Source: Polychytrium aggregatum
Taxonomy: Eukaryota; Chytridiomycota; Chytridiomycetes; Polychytriales
Direction: 5' to 3'
NCBI RefSeq assembly: GCF_025602895.1
Contig: NW_026516340.1
Span: 43,375-107,374, forward strand
DNA length: 64,000 nucleotides
The position numbers were made by a program, and so were the translations under genes. The notes beneath the pieces were generated by a model. It saw only the letters and a list, made by a program, of their open reading frames with translations. It did not search any database and had not been told where the DNA came from. Below, in pieces: positions 10,225 through 23,500 of this stretch (the stretch's first letter is position 1; each line of letters begins with the position of its first letter).

Positions 10225-13111
10225 ATGACCGGTAAGCCCCTGCTCTTGTGCTCCTCGCCGCCTCTCCTGCTGCTGCGTCTCGCCCGTCTTCGCCATCGCC
10301 ATCGTCGTGATTCGTGTCCATCTACCGCCTTGCGTGATTCTCCTGACACACACCCCCGCCCGACTCTGGCCTCGGTTCTGTGGCCCACCCACCCGTCCTC
10401 CACCGTCTGCGACATGTCTCCGTCTCTGACCGTGCTCCTGCGCAAATCGCCATCCTTTGCCACCACAAGTAGACGCCACTGTAAGTTTGCCGGACGCATC
10501 AGCATCCGCTTCGCCGTGCGAGTTGCGGTCCAGCCTGGCTTCAGCAGCAGCAGTAGCAGCACCGGCCGCTCCCTTTTCCATTTTTCGGGGGCGAGCCGGT
10601 GCCTCCTTGGCCGGACTGCGAGGCCCTCGCTTGCCCTGAGGACTGCTCGATACAACATCGGAACAACGGCGTCTCGAGAACGTCATTGCCCAGCGGCGCT
10701 GCAACCGAGCTAGCATTCCGGATGCCGGTGGTGGAGGAGGAAAGCGCCCTTGGCCACACCCATGATGCGCTTTGGCTTTGGCGCTCGCTGCACGCTTCGG
10801 ATCGCCATCAGCTCACACCCGCTCCGTCCGGCACTGGCTCCCTTCCCCGTGTGTCTAGGCCTCTGTTGTCAAGAAGAAGCTCAACGGCTTCGTTGGCTTC
10901 CACAACCTGCCCAACCAAGTCCACCGAAAGTCTATCAAGAAGGGCTTCCAGTTCACCCTCATGGTTGTTGGTACGGACCCTCGTTCGAACTGATGCGCGG
11001 CCTTTGCTACGACAGCCCCACCGACTGGCTGTGCCGCTTCTCCCGGATCCACACAGGATGCTAACAGATTGTCTTGCTCCCCTCCTCCAGGCGAGTCTGG
11101 CCTCGGAAAGTCGACCCTCGTCAACACCATCTTCAACACCTCCCTGTACCCCAACAAGGAGACCGCCGAGCTGACCACCGAGACTCCCAAGACTGTCGAG
11201 ATCCAGACCATCAGCGCTGGTGAGTCCTGATCCTCCAGCACAGTCTCCTTTCGATGGGCCGTGTGCTCAGTCTCGCCATCGTGTCGATCCTGCTCGACTG
11301 CCTGTGCATGTCTGCCCTCTTGTCTCCTGGCTGGGGCACACCGTTGCTCCGCTTGCATCCGATCGGCCTGGTCCTCGTCGTGGCCTAATCATCCGCGCGC
11401 CTCGGCTCAGATATCGAGGAGAACGGTGTCAAGCTCAAGCTCACCGTGATCGACACCCCCGGCTTTGGTGACTTTGTCAACAACGAGGAGAGCTGGAAGC
11501 CCATCCTCGACAACATCGAGGGCCGATACGACGCCTACCTCGAGCAGGAGAACCGCGTCAACCGCAAGCGCACCGTCGACACTCGCGTCCATGCCTGCCT
11601 CTACTTCATTGCCCCCACCGGCCACTCGTAAGTCCATGTCCTGCATCGCGTCATTCATAAGGAGCGGTGTGAGTGAGTGTGTGCCCACGTTATCTGATAA
11701 GCACGTCGCCGCCTGCCAAACTCACACCCCTGTCTCTGTCTTCAGCCTGAAGCCCCTTGACATTGAGTTCATGAAGCGACTGGCTCACCGTGTCAACCTG
11801 ATCCCTGTCATTGCCAAGTCTGACACCTTGACCGAGGACGAAATCAAGGCCTTCAAGATCCGAGTAAGTACCACGCACCGCCGCGTCTCGCCTGTTGATC
11901 GTTGCTGGTGATGTCCGTCCCCGAGCGTCGGCTTGTGTTGACAGCCCCTCCCTCTGTACAGATCCTGGAGGACATTGCCTACAACAAGATCCAGATCTAC
12001 CAGCCGCCGATCTATGAGAACGACGATCCCGAGACTCTCCAGGAGAACAGGGACATCATTGCCCGCATTCCCTTCGCCGTCGTCGGTTCCGACCGTGAGG
12101 TCGAGGTCAACGGCAAGAAGGTCCGTGGACGCAAGTACCCCTGGGGTGTCATTGAGGTCGATAACGAGGACCACTGCGACTTTGTCAAGCTCCGCCAGAT
12201 GCTCGTCCGCACCCACATGGAGGAGCTCAAGGAGTACACCAACGAGGTGCTCTACGAGAGCTACCGTACCCAGAAGCTGGCCGATGGCGACTACGAAACC
12301 GCGACTCTCCAGAAGTAAGGATGCCTGCGAGCGAACCCGCACACTGGATTGCAATCTTGAGGCTGCCGCTGCCGCTGAGTTGTGCCTTGCGTCCGCTACT
12401 GCTTCGTTGGCGGCTCTCGGTCTCGTTGGCACTGTTGTTCCTCTTTCTTACTAACTCGATACTCCTTTGACTCAGCCCCCTGTCCAAGTTCGAGGAGGAG
12501 AAGCAGGCCCACGAGGCCAAGATGGCCAAGATGGAGGCTGAGATGAAGGCTGTCTTCCAGCAGAAGGTCGCCGAGAAGGAATCGAAGCTGAAGCAGTCAG
12601 AAGACGAGGTAAGCACGCGTGCACTTTTTTTTTGAACTTTCCTGCTGCTACCCGCCGCCCGATATCCGGATGCAGCCTCAGCAATTTGTGCACATCGCAC
12701 ATCGCACACCGCACATCGTACATCGCACATCCTCACTCACATGGCCTGAACCGTCCGTCCTACTGCACCAACTAGCTCTACGCCCGTCACCGCGAGATGA
12801 AGGAGCAGCTCGAGAAGCAGCGCGCTGAGTTGGAGGACAAGAGAAGACGACTGGAGACTGGCCGCGGTGGTATGTGGAAGAAGATCATCAACTAGTCTTG
12901 CGATGGCTCTGATGCTGTCTGATCGCAGAGGCTCCTTCGCAGCCTCGTCACGGCCGCTCCTTTGCGATGTGGCCCCTCGCCCCAAGCCAAGCAACTCCAA
13001 GACCGTCCCGATCATTTTTCCCTTTCTCGCTCTTTACCATCTCGCTGTCTTTTCGTCCCTCCGTCTTGTGTCGTTGCAGATGCCGGCGGCAAGAAATGGT
13101 TCAAGGGTTAA
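10225..13111 (+). CDS. CDC3: Septin, Cdc3/AspB-like
   Basis: GTP-binding filament protein of the septin ring, acting in cytokinesis, polarity and zoospore cell-cortex organisation. Ten exons join in phase: 10225-10231, 10470-10480, 10859-10970, 11091-11219, 11411-11627, 11746-11863, 11962-12314, 12476-12608, 12776-12869, 13080-13111; 401 residues. It starts [20 protein letters not shown]. It has the polybasic stretch before the GTPase, P-loop GESGLGKST, switch DTPGFGD, G4 AKSDTL, the septin unique element around [18 protein letters not shown], and a C-terminal coiled coil ([16 protein letters not shown] onward). The length and [10 protein letters not shown] block fit the Cdc3 group, though Cdc12 or another group is not excluded. 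Exon 2 is only 11 nt. Two alternative C-termini are possible at the last intron. Confidence 0.93.
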
Positions 13112-13535
13112 ATCCACTCCATGCTGCAGTCTTTTATACAACCTCCCACGCTTCCTTCCTTTGTTGCCAGCTCTGGCTTAACGATCAGGTTTTTGACTCT
13201 GATGTACTTAATATAGTCGTTCCCTCCCTTCCCACCTCTTGCTGCTTTTCCTCTTCTGTTTTTGAGCCGTTGTGCTGCACTCTTTCGCTCTCCTCCTCCC
13301 ACCTTGGCATTGGGCGACCCCACCGTGTTCGTGTTCCCCTTCACTTTGGCTTTTTTGACCATTTCAACCGGCAACTACAACAAATACACAAAGGGACAAT
13401 AGAATTCATGAAGCTTGGTTGTCCCGTCGGTTAACAGCGTAGCGTGCCTCTGGTTTTATTGCTGCAACGGTGGGGGGGCGATGTCGATGCCCGAGGACTT
13501 GTCTGCCGTTCAGCCGGCCAGCACAGCACCTCGTC
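13112..13535. other. 3' region of septin, convergent spacer
   Basis: About 0.4 kb between the septin stop and the end of the next gene on the opposite strand. T/C-rich; no gene seen. Confidence 0.5.
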
Positions 13536-16035
13536 TCATGGCTCGTGCACGATCGCTCGCTCGAATCTCAGATTCACGACAGGAACATTGTCGATATCTT
13601 CCTCGTCCTCGACCTGCACCACTTCGATGTACTCCCTCGCTGCTGGTAACGTCTTGGGCTGGTATGCTAGCAGTCGTTGTATAGTTTCATCATCATCATC
13701 ATCATCATCGTCGTCGTCGTCGTCGTCGTCATGGATGCTGTTGTCGCCATAGACATAAGCGCCGCTGTCGTCCTTACTGCTTTGACGACCGGTGAGGATG
13801 CCATAAACGTGGCTGTTGGTCCTTTGGCCGTGTTCATCTCGGTCGTCGTTGCCGCCTTTCAGGCCTTGCGGACCTATGCAGGAATGGCACATCCATAGAT
13901 ATACCCATATCCATTTCGGATGCACGGCACCTCATTGTCAGCAATCCCGATCGGGAGTCACAGTTCCCCTTCTCTCCACAGGTTTGCGATGGCACCGATT
14001 CTCACCTCCATCCTCAGTCAGGGGCGAGATTGTCTGTATCCCCGCTGTGTCCGTGGATTGGTTGCTCTGAGTCTGCCGAAGGGTCTTGAGAACGATTCGG
14101 TCATAGTACGAGAGGCCTGTGAGCTGGTGACCAGCGTCGCTGCCGGGCACGAACCTGCCGGACAGATAGACGGACTCGAGTCTGTGCTTGAGGTCCTCGA
14201 TGGACGAGGCGGTGGCGGCTGTTTGCTGAGAGGTGCACTGGAACTCTGGCCTGTCGGATGATACGTTTTCTCCCGGCTCGGATGTGGGACGAGTCTCTGT
14301 GGCAAAACATCAGCCATGTAGGCCCGCACTCCATTAGCGGTGGGAAGGGAGCAAGCCAAGCGAGACTACAGCGCAAAGCCAAGTGAAATTACAGCGCAAA
14401 GCCAAGTGAAATTACAGCGCAAAGCCAAGTGAAATTACAGCGCAGATGAACAAATCTTGTCTCCACTCCCTCCTTATCGATCGCTGCGACCTGTACCAGC
14501 TGGTCTCACCTTTGCTGCCCTGTCTCCACTCCTCCAAGGCCTTTCGAAAATCTTCGCGAGAGGCTCGCTCGTCATAGGTCCCTTCGAGCAATAGTCCCCC
14601 GCCGTTGTCGCTGTCGCCGCCCTGGGCCAACCCTGCCTTGGGACCCATATGCTCGGCCGAGAGTGCCGCCCCGATCGGAGATGGGGTCTCGGGCTGTCCT
14701 GCGAGTAGAGCATGTGCCTGCTGCTGCCACGACTCGAGCGAATTGAGAAATGAGGGTTGGTGGTGGGATGGAGCTGGCTGGGCATGCTGCGGCGGAATCG
14801 GCGCCGGGCTCGAGCCTGGATCGATAGACTGGGTCGGAGCACTTTGTTCATCGGACGGGCCAGGCGTAACCAAGTAAGCTCGCCACTGTGGGAGGGCAAT
14901 GGATGGCAAGGATCCATATTCAGTCGAATTCTGCTCCCCCCCCCTTCTTCCCTTACTTTGAGGCACTCCTCCTTCCACACCCCGATTGATTTATGCACCA
15001 AATCAGGGCGTGGGAAACCCATTGGGTGCTCGCTTTGATACTCACCATGCGCGGCCCGCTTGGTGCCGGCTCCCTCGGCGGATCCGGGGCTCTGCCTGTG
15101 GTCGCTGGGTTCATGTGGGGCTCGCCCATGTCCGGTGCGATCGAGATGGACTTTGATGTCCCGGTCAGTGCCTCGGCTTGCTGCGACCGGCCTGCTGACT
15201 GAACAACGGCCTTTGGCGGCCGCTGCGGCTTCTCGGCTTGGAGCTGGAGGGCCTCCTTGAGCTTGATGCTGTGTCGATCGGCTGGGCGAGATGTATGCGA
15301 GTATGTATGTTTGTATGTATGTATATGTTTGCGGGGGGGGGAGTGCGGAGGGAGAGACACTCAGTGATCATAGCACCAAGTGAGCCAGGAAGAAGCGGGG
15401 CAGCATGGTTGTTTGCCCTGATCACCGCCGACCACTCTGAGAGATTCGCTCCCCCCCCCTATTACCTTCGTCGCCCACGCCGCGAAACTTTTTCTTCTTC
15501 AGATTGGCATTCTTCTTCGCGAGCACGTCATGGGCATAGCTCTTCAAGGACCCTGAAGTCGGCAATCCGCCCCTCCACGTTGATTCTTGTCCTCTTGCAT
15601 TCCCCCCCACCACCACCACCACCACCACATACAAAGAATTGGAGTCAGCAGACACGAGTTTGAGCGTGGCAGTGATAGCGGGAGGTGGGAGACCCAAACA
15701 GTCCGGCCTACTACCGCGCAGGAGCAGAATGGATCTGTGATGGAGAGGACAGCAATCGGGACCTACTGTCGCTTCTCCTTTTGCTTCGCCAACGAGTCGC
15801 GCAGGGCCGCGAGCCGCTCTTCCATGCGCTGATTGTCCAGCTGAAGCTTCTCGACTTCGGTGAGCCTGTAATAGGATATCCAAGACGCAGGTCCGAGAAT
15901 GAGTCCAAGGGCAGTGTTAAAGTCGATGTCCACGACCGAGATCCATTCCATTCCCCTCCCCCCTCTCCAGCCCGTGAGAAAGTGGTGTCGACTCGAGTCG
16001 TCATCGAAGGATGGCGCGGCGTGCCAACCGAGCAT
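13536..16035 (-). CDS. Unidentified multi-exon gene with N-terminal coiled coil and poly-Asp tail
   Basis: Several minus-strand segments look coding but could not be joined with certainty. The 5' part has MEWISVVDIDFNTALG and then a coiled coil (LTEVEKLQLDNQRMEERLAA) near 15955-15765. Next comes a basic segment around 15570-15475 (HDVLAKKNANLKKKKFRG), then Gln/Lys-rich KLKEALQLQAEKPQRPPKA at 15265-15055, a Ser/Pro/Gln-rich block at 14890-14470, and SIEDLKHRLESVYLSGRF near 14200-14140. The 3' end carries a run of 14 Asp, then ETIQRLLAYQPKTLP and a stop at 13536. Introns appear to interrupt every block. No domain is recognised; a cytoskeletal or flagellar scaffold would fit the composition but is a guess. 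Confidence 0.4.
13690..13731. repeat. CAT/CGT trinucleotide microsatellite
   Basis: An ATC/GTC run on the plus strand, read on the minus strand as consecutive Asp codons of the unidentified gene. Confidence 0.9.
14351..14444. repeat. 25-bp tandem repeat, about four copies
   Basis: The unit GCGCAAAGCCAAGTGAAATT plus ACA recurs three times almost perfectly, preceded by one diverged copy. It lies in what appears to be an intron of the minus-strand gene. Confidence 0.85.
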
Positions 16036-17167
16036 GCCATTGGGCGTGTGCCAACGTACTTTTTGGGTTTATCGCCACTGTGTGTTCGAAAAGTGTTTGG
16101 CTGGACAGGTGTCGCAGATTTGGTTTCTCTGGGCTTCATGGCAATCTGGGATTCAACAGCGAGGCGATAGATACCGGGATTTGAAAGATCGAGAGCGATG
16201 CACGATGGAGATGGGGACGTTTGGGACGGGGAGCGTCCAAATGGATCAAGCAGCCCAGACAATCAGGCGCCATTTCAAAATGATGGAGAGGCCAATCATG
16301 TCATGCATGAGCACGAAGGGGGAGGAGTCATCGACAAGCGGCTGCGATCAGACATCATTCCCGTGTTATGCCGATAGGAGCTGCACCACGAAGGAGGATG
16401 CTTTAGCCGTGGTCGACGGATGCTTTCTGCTCTGGATCTCAAACGGGCGTTCACACTCAGATACGTAAAAACTGTATTCCGATACGAACAGGGTGTCCCG
16501 CTCTCTCTTGGAAGAGATGTATAGCGAGAGACAGTTGCTGAGGGCGGCAGCCAAGGTGAGGTACATCAAAACTGTCGTGGTCCGGTTCGATTCGCAGAGC
16601 TCATGACCAGACAATCGGCGAAAAGAGAAGATTCCGGGATCAAGAAATTGGTGTATGGTTGTGAGGGGGGGGTAGAGGGAGGGTAAAAGTGCAAGATATG
16701 GATATCTGTGCAAGATATAGGCCTGAGGCAAGGCAAAGGAAAAAGCAAAAGCGTTCCAAAACAGTGTGACAACGAGGGAGTGCATGGCGGGAGCAAGTCC
16801 AGGCGCAAAGGGGGGGGGCACGCACCACCAGAGGCGGAAGAAAAGGGAAACGGGCGATAGAAGGAGGCACAGCACCGGTGATGATGGTAAGCAAACAGGA
16901 GCTACGGAAGCGAACGGGTGAGGTCAGTGCGGGAAGTGGTGAGTGAAATGACAACGGAGCAATGCAGAGGGGCGAGTGGTGGCTATTGAGCATGGTATGC
17001 ATGTCGCTATGGAGCAAGGAGTCGGTAGTACGTGCAGATGGGCGGTCGGGGCGAGCCGCAGATTGTCCAGCGCGGAGAAGTGCTGCATCCAGACGCTGGC
17101 GTCGGGGCTGAAGCTGAGGGAGGCAGCCGGACGAAAAGTGCAGGTAGAGGCGCTCAGGGGAGGCAAC
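16036..17167. other. Intergenic, no gene seen
   Basis: About 1.1 kb between the putative 5' end of the coiled-coil gene and the 3' end of the F-box gene. Frames on both strands lack any domain. Homopurine/pyrimidine runs are common (for example GGGGGGG near 16661 and 16811). Confidence 0.4.
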
Positions 17168-18720
17168 CTAGTTCGGGAAGGCCTTTTCGATTGCGGCTTC
17201 AAGGTCGTCGTGTTTCTTGAATAAGTACAGCCGACCACAGGACTTGCGGAGAGCCATGCACCTCTCGAGGTTGAGGCACCGCAGTTGCTTGAGTCGCTGG
17301 ACAAGATAGCGCACCAGCTTCTCGGTGACCCAGGGAGCGCCTCTGAGATCGATCGAGATCAAATGCGGGCAGTTGTCGGCGACAGCGAGCAGCCCGTCTG
17401 CGGGAGAGATCTCAATTTGAGTGAGATAGGGCTGCACGCGATAGGCGATGCCCGAGAGATATTCGCCGGTCTCGACAATGTAGACGTCCGAGGAGACGAT
17501 GCAGTCTCCGAGGTGGAGCACCTTGAGATTTGGGCAGTTCTCGGCAAGCTGCACAAGGGAGGATGCCGACACCTCGATTCCCTTTACGACCGGAGAGCAC
17601 TGCCGGGAGCCAACGGTGCTGAGGAGACGGTCTCGTTCTTTCAGTGCGACATCCGACACGGCTGATCCAAAGGTGTGGACCGTGATGATGCTGTCTTCGA
17701 GCTCGACAAAGGGCACTCCGCCGTCGATGCCTGCCGACAAAGGCACTTCGGGAGGCTCCGCTGCGTCCACGACGGGTACAGACCAGTCAAAGGCGTCAAA
17801 GGCCGTGTGACTATGGGAGGCATACGTGGGCGGGTATGGGTGAAGTCCCAGGATAGGCGACGTGTCGGCAAAAAAGCCTGGATCGGTGCTGCTGGAGGGC
17901 AGCGACATGTTTGGCATGATGTGAGGAATGATCGGGGTGGCGTGGGCAGACATTGCGCTGCCGCTGGCGACGTTGGGGCTGTTTGACAGAAAGAGGGATG
18001 GGGCTTGGAAAACGCTCGAGAGACGAAAGTTGCGAGAGCGGAAGGCTCCGAAATAGCTCCGGTAGAGGAGCAATGACAGATTGTTGCTGTTGACTACCAG
18101 TGAAGTCGGCAGCACCGGGATGAGAACGGAGTCGATCGAGGGTTTGGAGTTGAGCGACAAATCAATGACCTGGTGTTTGGATCGGCGCCGGGCGGGTCGA
18201 GGGCCGAGAATAAAAGCCAGATGGGCGGCACGGGGTCAGTAAAGGATGCGAATGTGTGGAAACGCCGACGGTGGTGTGCAGCGGGCCATAGGATGAGCAG
18301 CAGCAACAACAGCAACAGCAACAACAGCAGCCGTGGGCTAAGAAGGCTCACCTGGACGAACTTGCCGTACTGCTTGGCGGGGTGGGTGGCCAGCAAGATG
18401 TGGAACTGAGCCCATGAGAACGTCGACAAAAAGTGCGGCGCCCGGTAGATAAGTGGGCGGGTGCACACGTAGAGCGATTTGCATGTGGCCGAGGCCGCAA
18501 CCCAGTCGGAGCAGTCGTTGACGTAGAGCAGGATGTAGGTCAGGACCTCGTTGGGCAGGGTCTGGAGCGGCGACAAGGCCGCCAGGTCGAGATGCGAGCC
18601 GTGCCGCAGCCGAGGATACGACACAGACGACGGCACCGACCGGGTCGGCAGAGTCGACAGAGACGAGGGCAGCATTGGCGAGTCTTGGGACGAGAGCAGG
18701 GCTCGCTTCCTATGGAGCAT
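17168..18720 (-). CDS. F-box protein with leucine-rich repeats
   Basis: Probable substrate receptor of an SCF ubiquitin ligase. Two exons, 18720-18352 and 18169-17168, flank a 182-nt intron with a GTGAGC donor; 456 residues. Exon 1 carries the F-box from about residue 52 (LQTLPNEVLTYILLYVNDC) through KSLYVCTRPLIYR. Exon 2 has a Ser/Pro-rich linker, then LRR-like units near the C-terminus: LAENCPNLKVLHLGDC, VADNCPHLISIDLRGAPWV and LKQLRCLNLERCMAL. It ends with a basic helix (LFKKHDDLEAAIEKAF). The intron contains a CAG/CAA run at about 18295-18335. The substrate is unknown. The start at 18720 gives the last Met before the F-box; an upstream in-frame extension is Ala/Arg-rich and unlikely. Confidence 0.85.
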
Positions 18721-20148
<1,428 letters not shown>

Positions 20149-20201
20149 AGTGCGAGTCGATCAGCTGTGTATTTATGGGAAATTGCGCTTTTGGGTCCCA
20201 C

Positions 20202-20207
20202 AATAAA
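20202..20207 (+). terminator. Polyadenylation signal AATAAA of ubiquitin-eS31
   Basis: Perfect AATAAA 54 nt after the stop codon and just before the tandem repeat array. Confidence 0.7.
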
Positions 20208-20220
20208 GTGCTTTCTACGT

Positions 20221-20308
20221 AGTTGTGCTTGCTGATGTGCTTGCTGATGTGCTTGCTGATATGCGTGCTGATATGCGTGCTGATGTGCTGCTGATGTGCT
20301 GCTGATAT
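20221..20308. repeat. Tandem GCTGATGTGCTT-type repeat array
   Basis: Units of about 12 bp (TTGCTGATGTGC, CGTGCTGATATG and a 9-bp shorter form) repeat about eight times immediately downstream of the eS31 polyadenylation signal. Confidence 0.85.
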
Positions 20309-20592
20309 ATGGGTCCCCGATGAGTTGTGTCTCGGCGTGCTTGCCTGCATCGTGCCTCCATCTCAGCAACAGTTGTTCCTTGGCTTGGTCTGCATGGGAA
20401 TGGGATGGATGCAATGCCACGGCCCTGTCGACTCATGGTGCGTCCTGGTCGAGTGCAAGTGCAACAGCATTGTGAAGCTGCTGTCTTCTCCATGCGCTGC
20501 GTCCCGTCTCTTCCCTGATCTCTGAGATTTCCTTGCGTTCGACCGGTGCCTCCGTCCCTCGGATCTGTATCGCCGACTCTTGGCCCGCATCC

Positions 20593-23014
20593 ATGTCATC
20601 CACCGAGCACAGCGAGACCAGAAAGCGTCCCGGCGAGCAATCGGCTTCCGATGAGCCCGATCTGGTGAGCTGTCGTTGCTGTCGTTCGGACTGGCTTTGC
20701 ATCCACCAGGCTTTGCATCCACCACGCCGTCGCTCCCGATCATCCGTATTGATCCGATGGCCTCACTATGTGTGCGCCAGAAACGCCTTCATACCGATGG
20801 CCCCATCGTCGCCGAGACCCAGCAACCACGAAAGGTAGAGCTTGACAGCCCGTCAGACGGCCCAGCGTCATCTCTTCGTCGTGCAGTTCGATTGGGGCGA
20901 TCAATTACCATCGCAGCAACCGATCTGCCTGCATTCGCCCGGTTCCGGCCTGGCTCTGGAGTTGGCCATGCTGCTCAAGCATTTGCTGACGCCCTGATGT
21001 CCATGACCATGTTCGCGACCAGAATCGAGGCGATCCAAAGAAGGAAAAGAAGGGCAGGCCTCCAAAGGCTGATGACGACATCGACGAGCCCGCAAAATAC
21101 ACCATCGAAAACGGTATGACCGACCTGCATTTACGGCGGCGACTCGACCCAGGCTTAGTCTCCTGCTGCCTCGGATCGCTGCTCGAGAATTCCACGTTTC
21201 TGAGTCTACCGAGTGCGCAACGGTCCAGGTCTCCGGAAGGTCGAGCCGTATCACTTCAAGTACAAGTCATGCGCAAAGGGCCGATGGTTCGGGCGCACTA
21301 TCATGGATGTGTTTGTCAAGGAGTTTCAAGACGAAACGCCAGAGTACTATGTATGCCTGGCGAGTCTATTACCACTACGACATATGGGATTCGGCCGGCA
21401 TCGCTGCTCCGTCGACGCTGACCGTCGTCCCGCGCTCGATATTCCGACCAGACCCGGGCCATCTCCTCGGGCAAGATCCAGGTGAACGGCAAGACGGTTT
21501 CGCTGGACTACCCCATCAAGAACGGCGATGTCATCATCCACTTTGTCCATCGCCACGAGCCCCCTGTGACTGCCGACAAGATCGACATTGTCCATCAAGA
21601 TGACGAAATGCTCGTTGTTTCCAAGCCGAGCTCGCTGCCAGTACGTAGCTCTGAGTCTGCCGCATGACAAGATGCTCCGTTGCGATCTTGATGTCGAGAC
21701 ACGGCTCTGGCATCCTGTTGTCGCTGCGTCCTTTGACTATTCATCTTCTCGCCGATATTCCTCTGCGCCATAACTGGGGACATCCAGATTCATCCCACAG
21801 GACGATACAACCACAACTCGATGATCCGTATACTGCAGAGCAGCGAGTACGGGTTCGGCAACCTTTACAGTAAGTTGATCGGCATATGTGCCAAGACCGA
21901 GGCCGTCGGTATGGCACATTGCATTGATTTGGCTTGAAGCTCACCTTTCCTCCCGACATACTTTCCATCACCACGACTGCAACCTCGGCCGCAACCGCTG
22001 TCGCCCCTCGATTCAGCGGCAAATCGGCTCGATCGATTGACCTCCGGGCTCGCCTTGATTGCGCTCACCAAGGAAAAGTCCAAGCTTCTCATGACCGAAA
22101 TGATGGAGCGCAACATCAGGAAGACTTATCTCAGCCGAGTCAAAGGAGAGTTCCCCATGTAAGCAGCGGCGTGCCACCCGGTGCTGGCTGCTGCCTCTGC
22201 GTTTGCAGCGACTGTTCCAACCAAGTTGACGACCTCTGTTCCCGCTCTACTCTCAGGGGCGATCTCATCTGCAATGAGCCCATTCTCACGGTTTCATACA
22301 AGCTCGGCCTCAACATTGTCTCGCCGGATGGGAAGCCTTGCACCACTTACTTCCGAAGGCTCAGCTACAACGGTCTCACGAGCGTGGTCGAGTGTGAGTG
22401 TCAAGCGCACCGATGCTTGAGCTTGCCCGAGACAGCAGACACTTCACCATCTGCCGGCATTCTGACCTGTTCTGCCCCTCGACCCTCTAGGCAAACCCGT
22501 CACCGGCCGCACACATCAGATCCGCGTTCATTTGCAGTATCTTGGCTTTCCCATCGCCAACGACCCGCTGTACTGCTCCGAAGCCTGGGGCAAGGATATC
22601 GGCAAGGGCGGCATCGCCGAGGAGGCCAAGCAGGCTATTATCGCAAGGATGGAGCAAGAGGTCTTTCCGTCAACCCCATGCCCAACGGACTCGGCTCCTT
22701 CGTGTAGCTCCAGCAATGCTCCTTGCGAGAGCACTGCTGGCGGGAGTAGCGCTGTGGCCGAGCCCAGCCAGGTCATGGGCGACTTTCGCGACTACTGCTC
22801 CAACTGCATCCACAAACGCTCGGATCCGATCCCACAGCAACTCCAGATCTATCTCCACAGCTGGAGATACGAGAGCGACGGCTGGAACTTCCAGACACAG
22901 CTGCCGGAGTGGGCGCTCGAGTCGTACACCGGTGACAAGGAGCTTGTTGATCGGTTCTGGAAATATGGCGGTAAATGGGATGGTCGGAGTCCCGGTGAGT
23001 GGCTGGGCGATTAG
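20593..23014 (+). CDS. RluA-family RNA pseudouridine synthase (Pus9/Rib2/RPUSD2-like)
   Basis: Converts uridine to pseudouridine in RNA, tRNA position 32 in the yeast homologues. Nine exons join in phase: 20593-20664, 20781-20834, 21023-21113, 21205-21350, 21452-21640, 21788-21869, 22017-22158, 22257-22393, 22491-23014; 478 residues. An S4-like stretch ([20 protein letters not shown]) precedes the catalytic domain. The catalytic motif is [12 protein letters not shown], with the invariant Asp in RLDR, followed by [20 protein letters not shown]. The segment [19 protein letters not shown] is typical of the Pus9/Rib2/RPUSD2 group. No deaminase domain follows, unlike some yeast Rib2 proteins. The start at 20593 is the last upstream Met before a clean GTGAGC donor; the N-terminus is the weakest part. 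The downstream neighbour is the transposon. Confidence 0.9.
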
Positions 23015-23429
23015 CGAGGTCTTGGGCAATGGATCGCTGGCGAGTCACGGATTCTGCCCAGTGACAGCTTCAGAATACGGTTGATGTGCGCATTCATGCC
23101 CCAGATATTCACGCCCCAGATATTCATGCCACACATCTGTCCAATCGAACGAGCCATGCGCCCGAACACGAATTGCATCCGCTGGACACTCAATCGCCAA
23201 TCCTGCCAGCATCACGCGACCAAACCAAAGCCCGGGGCTGCGCTGTCGATAATTCGGTGTATTGGGTTTGCGGTGCAAGTTGCTTAGGCGCACAATCTCC
23301 ACAGGCTCTCTCAAGCAACTCCAGCAACAACCATGGTGCGGCGTTATGGGGGGGGGAACCAACGCGAGGAGCGGCCGTTTCGATGCTACTCGTGGTCCGC
23401 GAGCTATCGGCGATTACAGGCAATCCAAT
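23015..23429. other. Intergenic spacer left of the transposon
   Basis: About 0.4 kb between the pseudouridine synthase stop and the left inverted repeat. A short direct repeat (CCCCAGATATTCAYG) occurs twice at 23099-23130. No gene seen. Confidence 0.6.
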
Positions 23430-23442
23430 AAAAAACGGGACA
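23430..23442 (+). repeat. Left terminal inverted repeat
   Basis: AAAAAACGGGACA; identical over 13 bp to the reverse complement of the right end. It is followed by CCCGGG. Confidence 0.85.
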
Positions 23443-23500
23443 CCCGGGTTTTTGACCATTCATCGAATATTTTGTTACCCAATGTTATCGCACGCTGGCC

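Noticed and set aside
8538-10658. A 706-codon minus-strand frame
   Set aside because: Low-complexity Arg/Cys/Pro composition, no domain, overlaps the septin promoter, first intron and micro-exon; a GC-driven shadow.
12590-12610. Apparent frameshift in the septin coiled coil
   Set aside because: Rechecked: GAAGACGAG ends in phase 0 before GTAAGC, so exons 8 and 9 join normally.
15475-16035. B-box or other named flagellar family for the coiled-coil gene
   Set aside because: No zinc-binding pattern or family signature was found.
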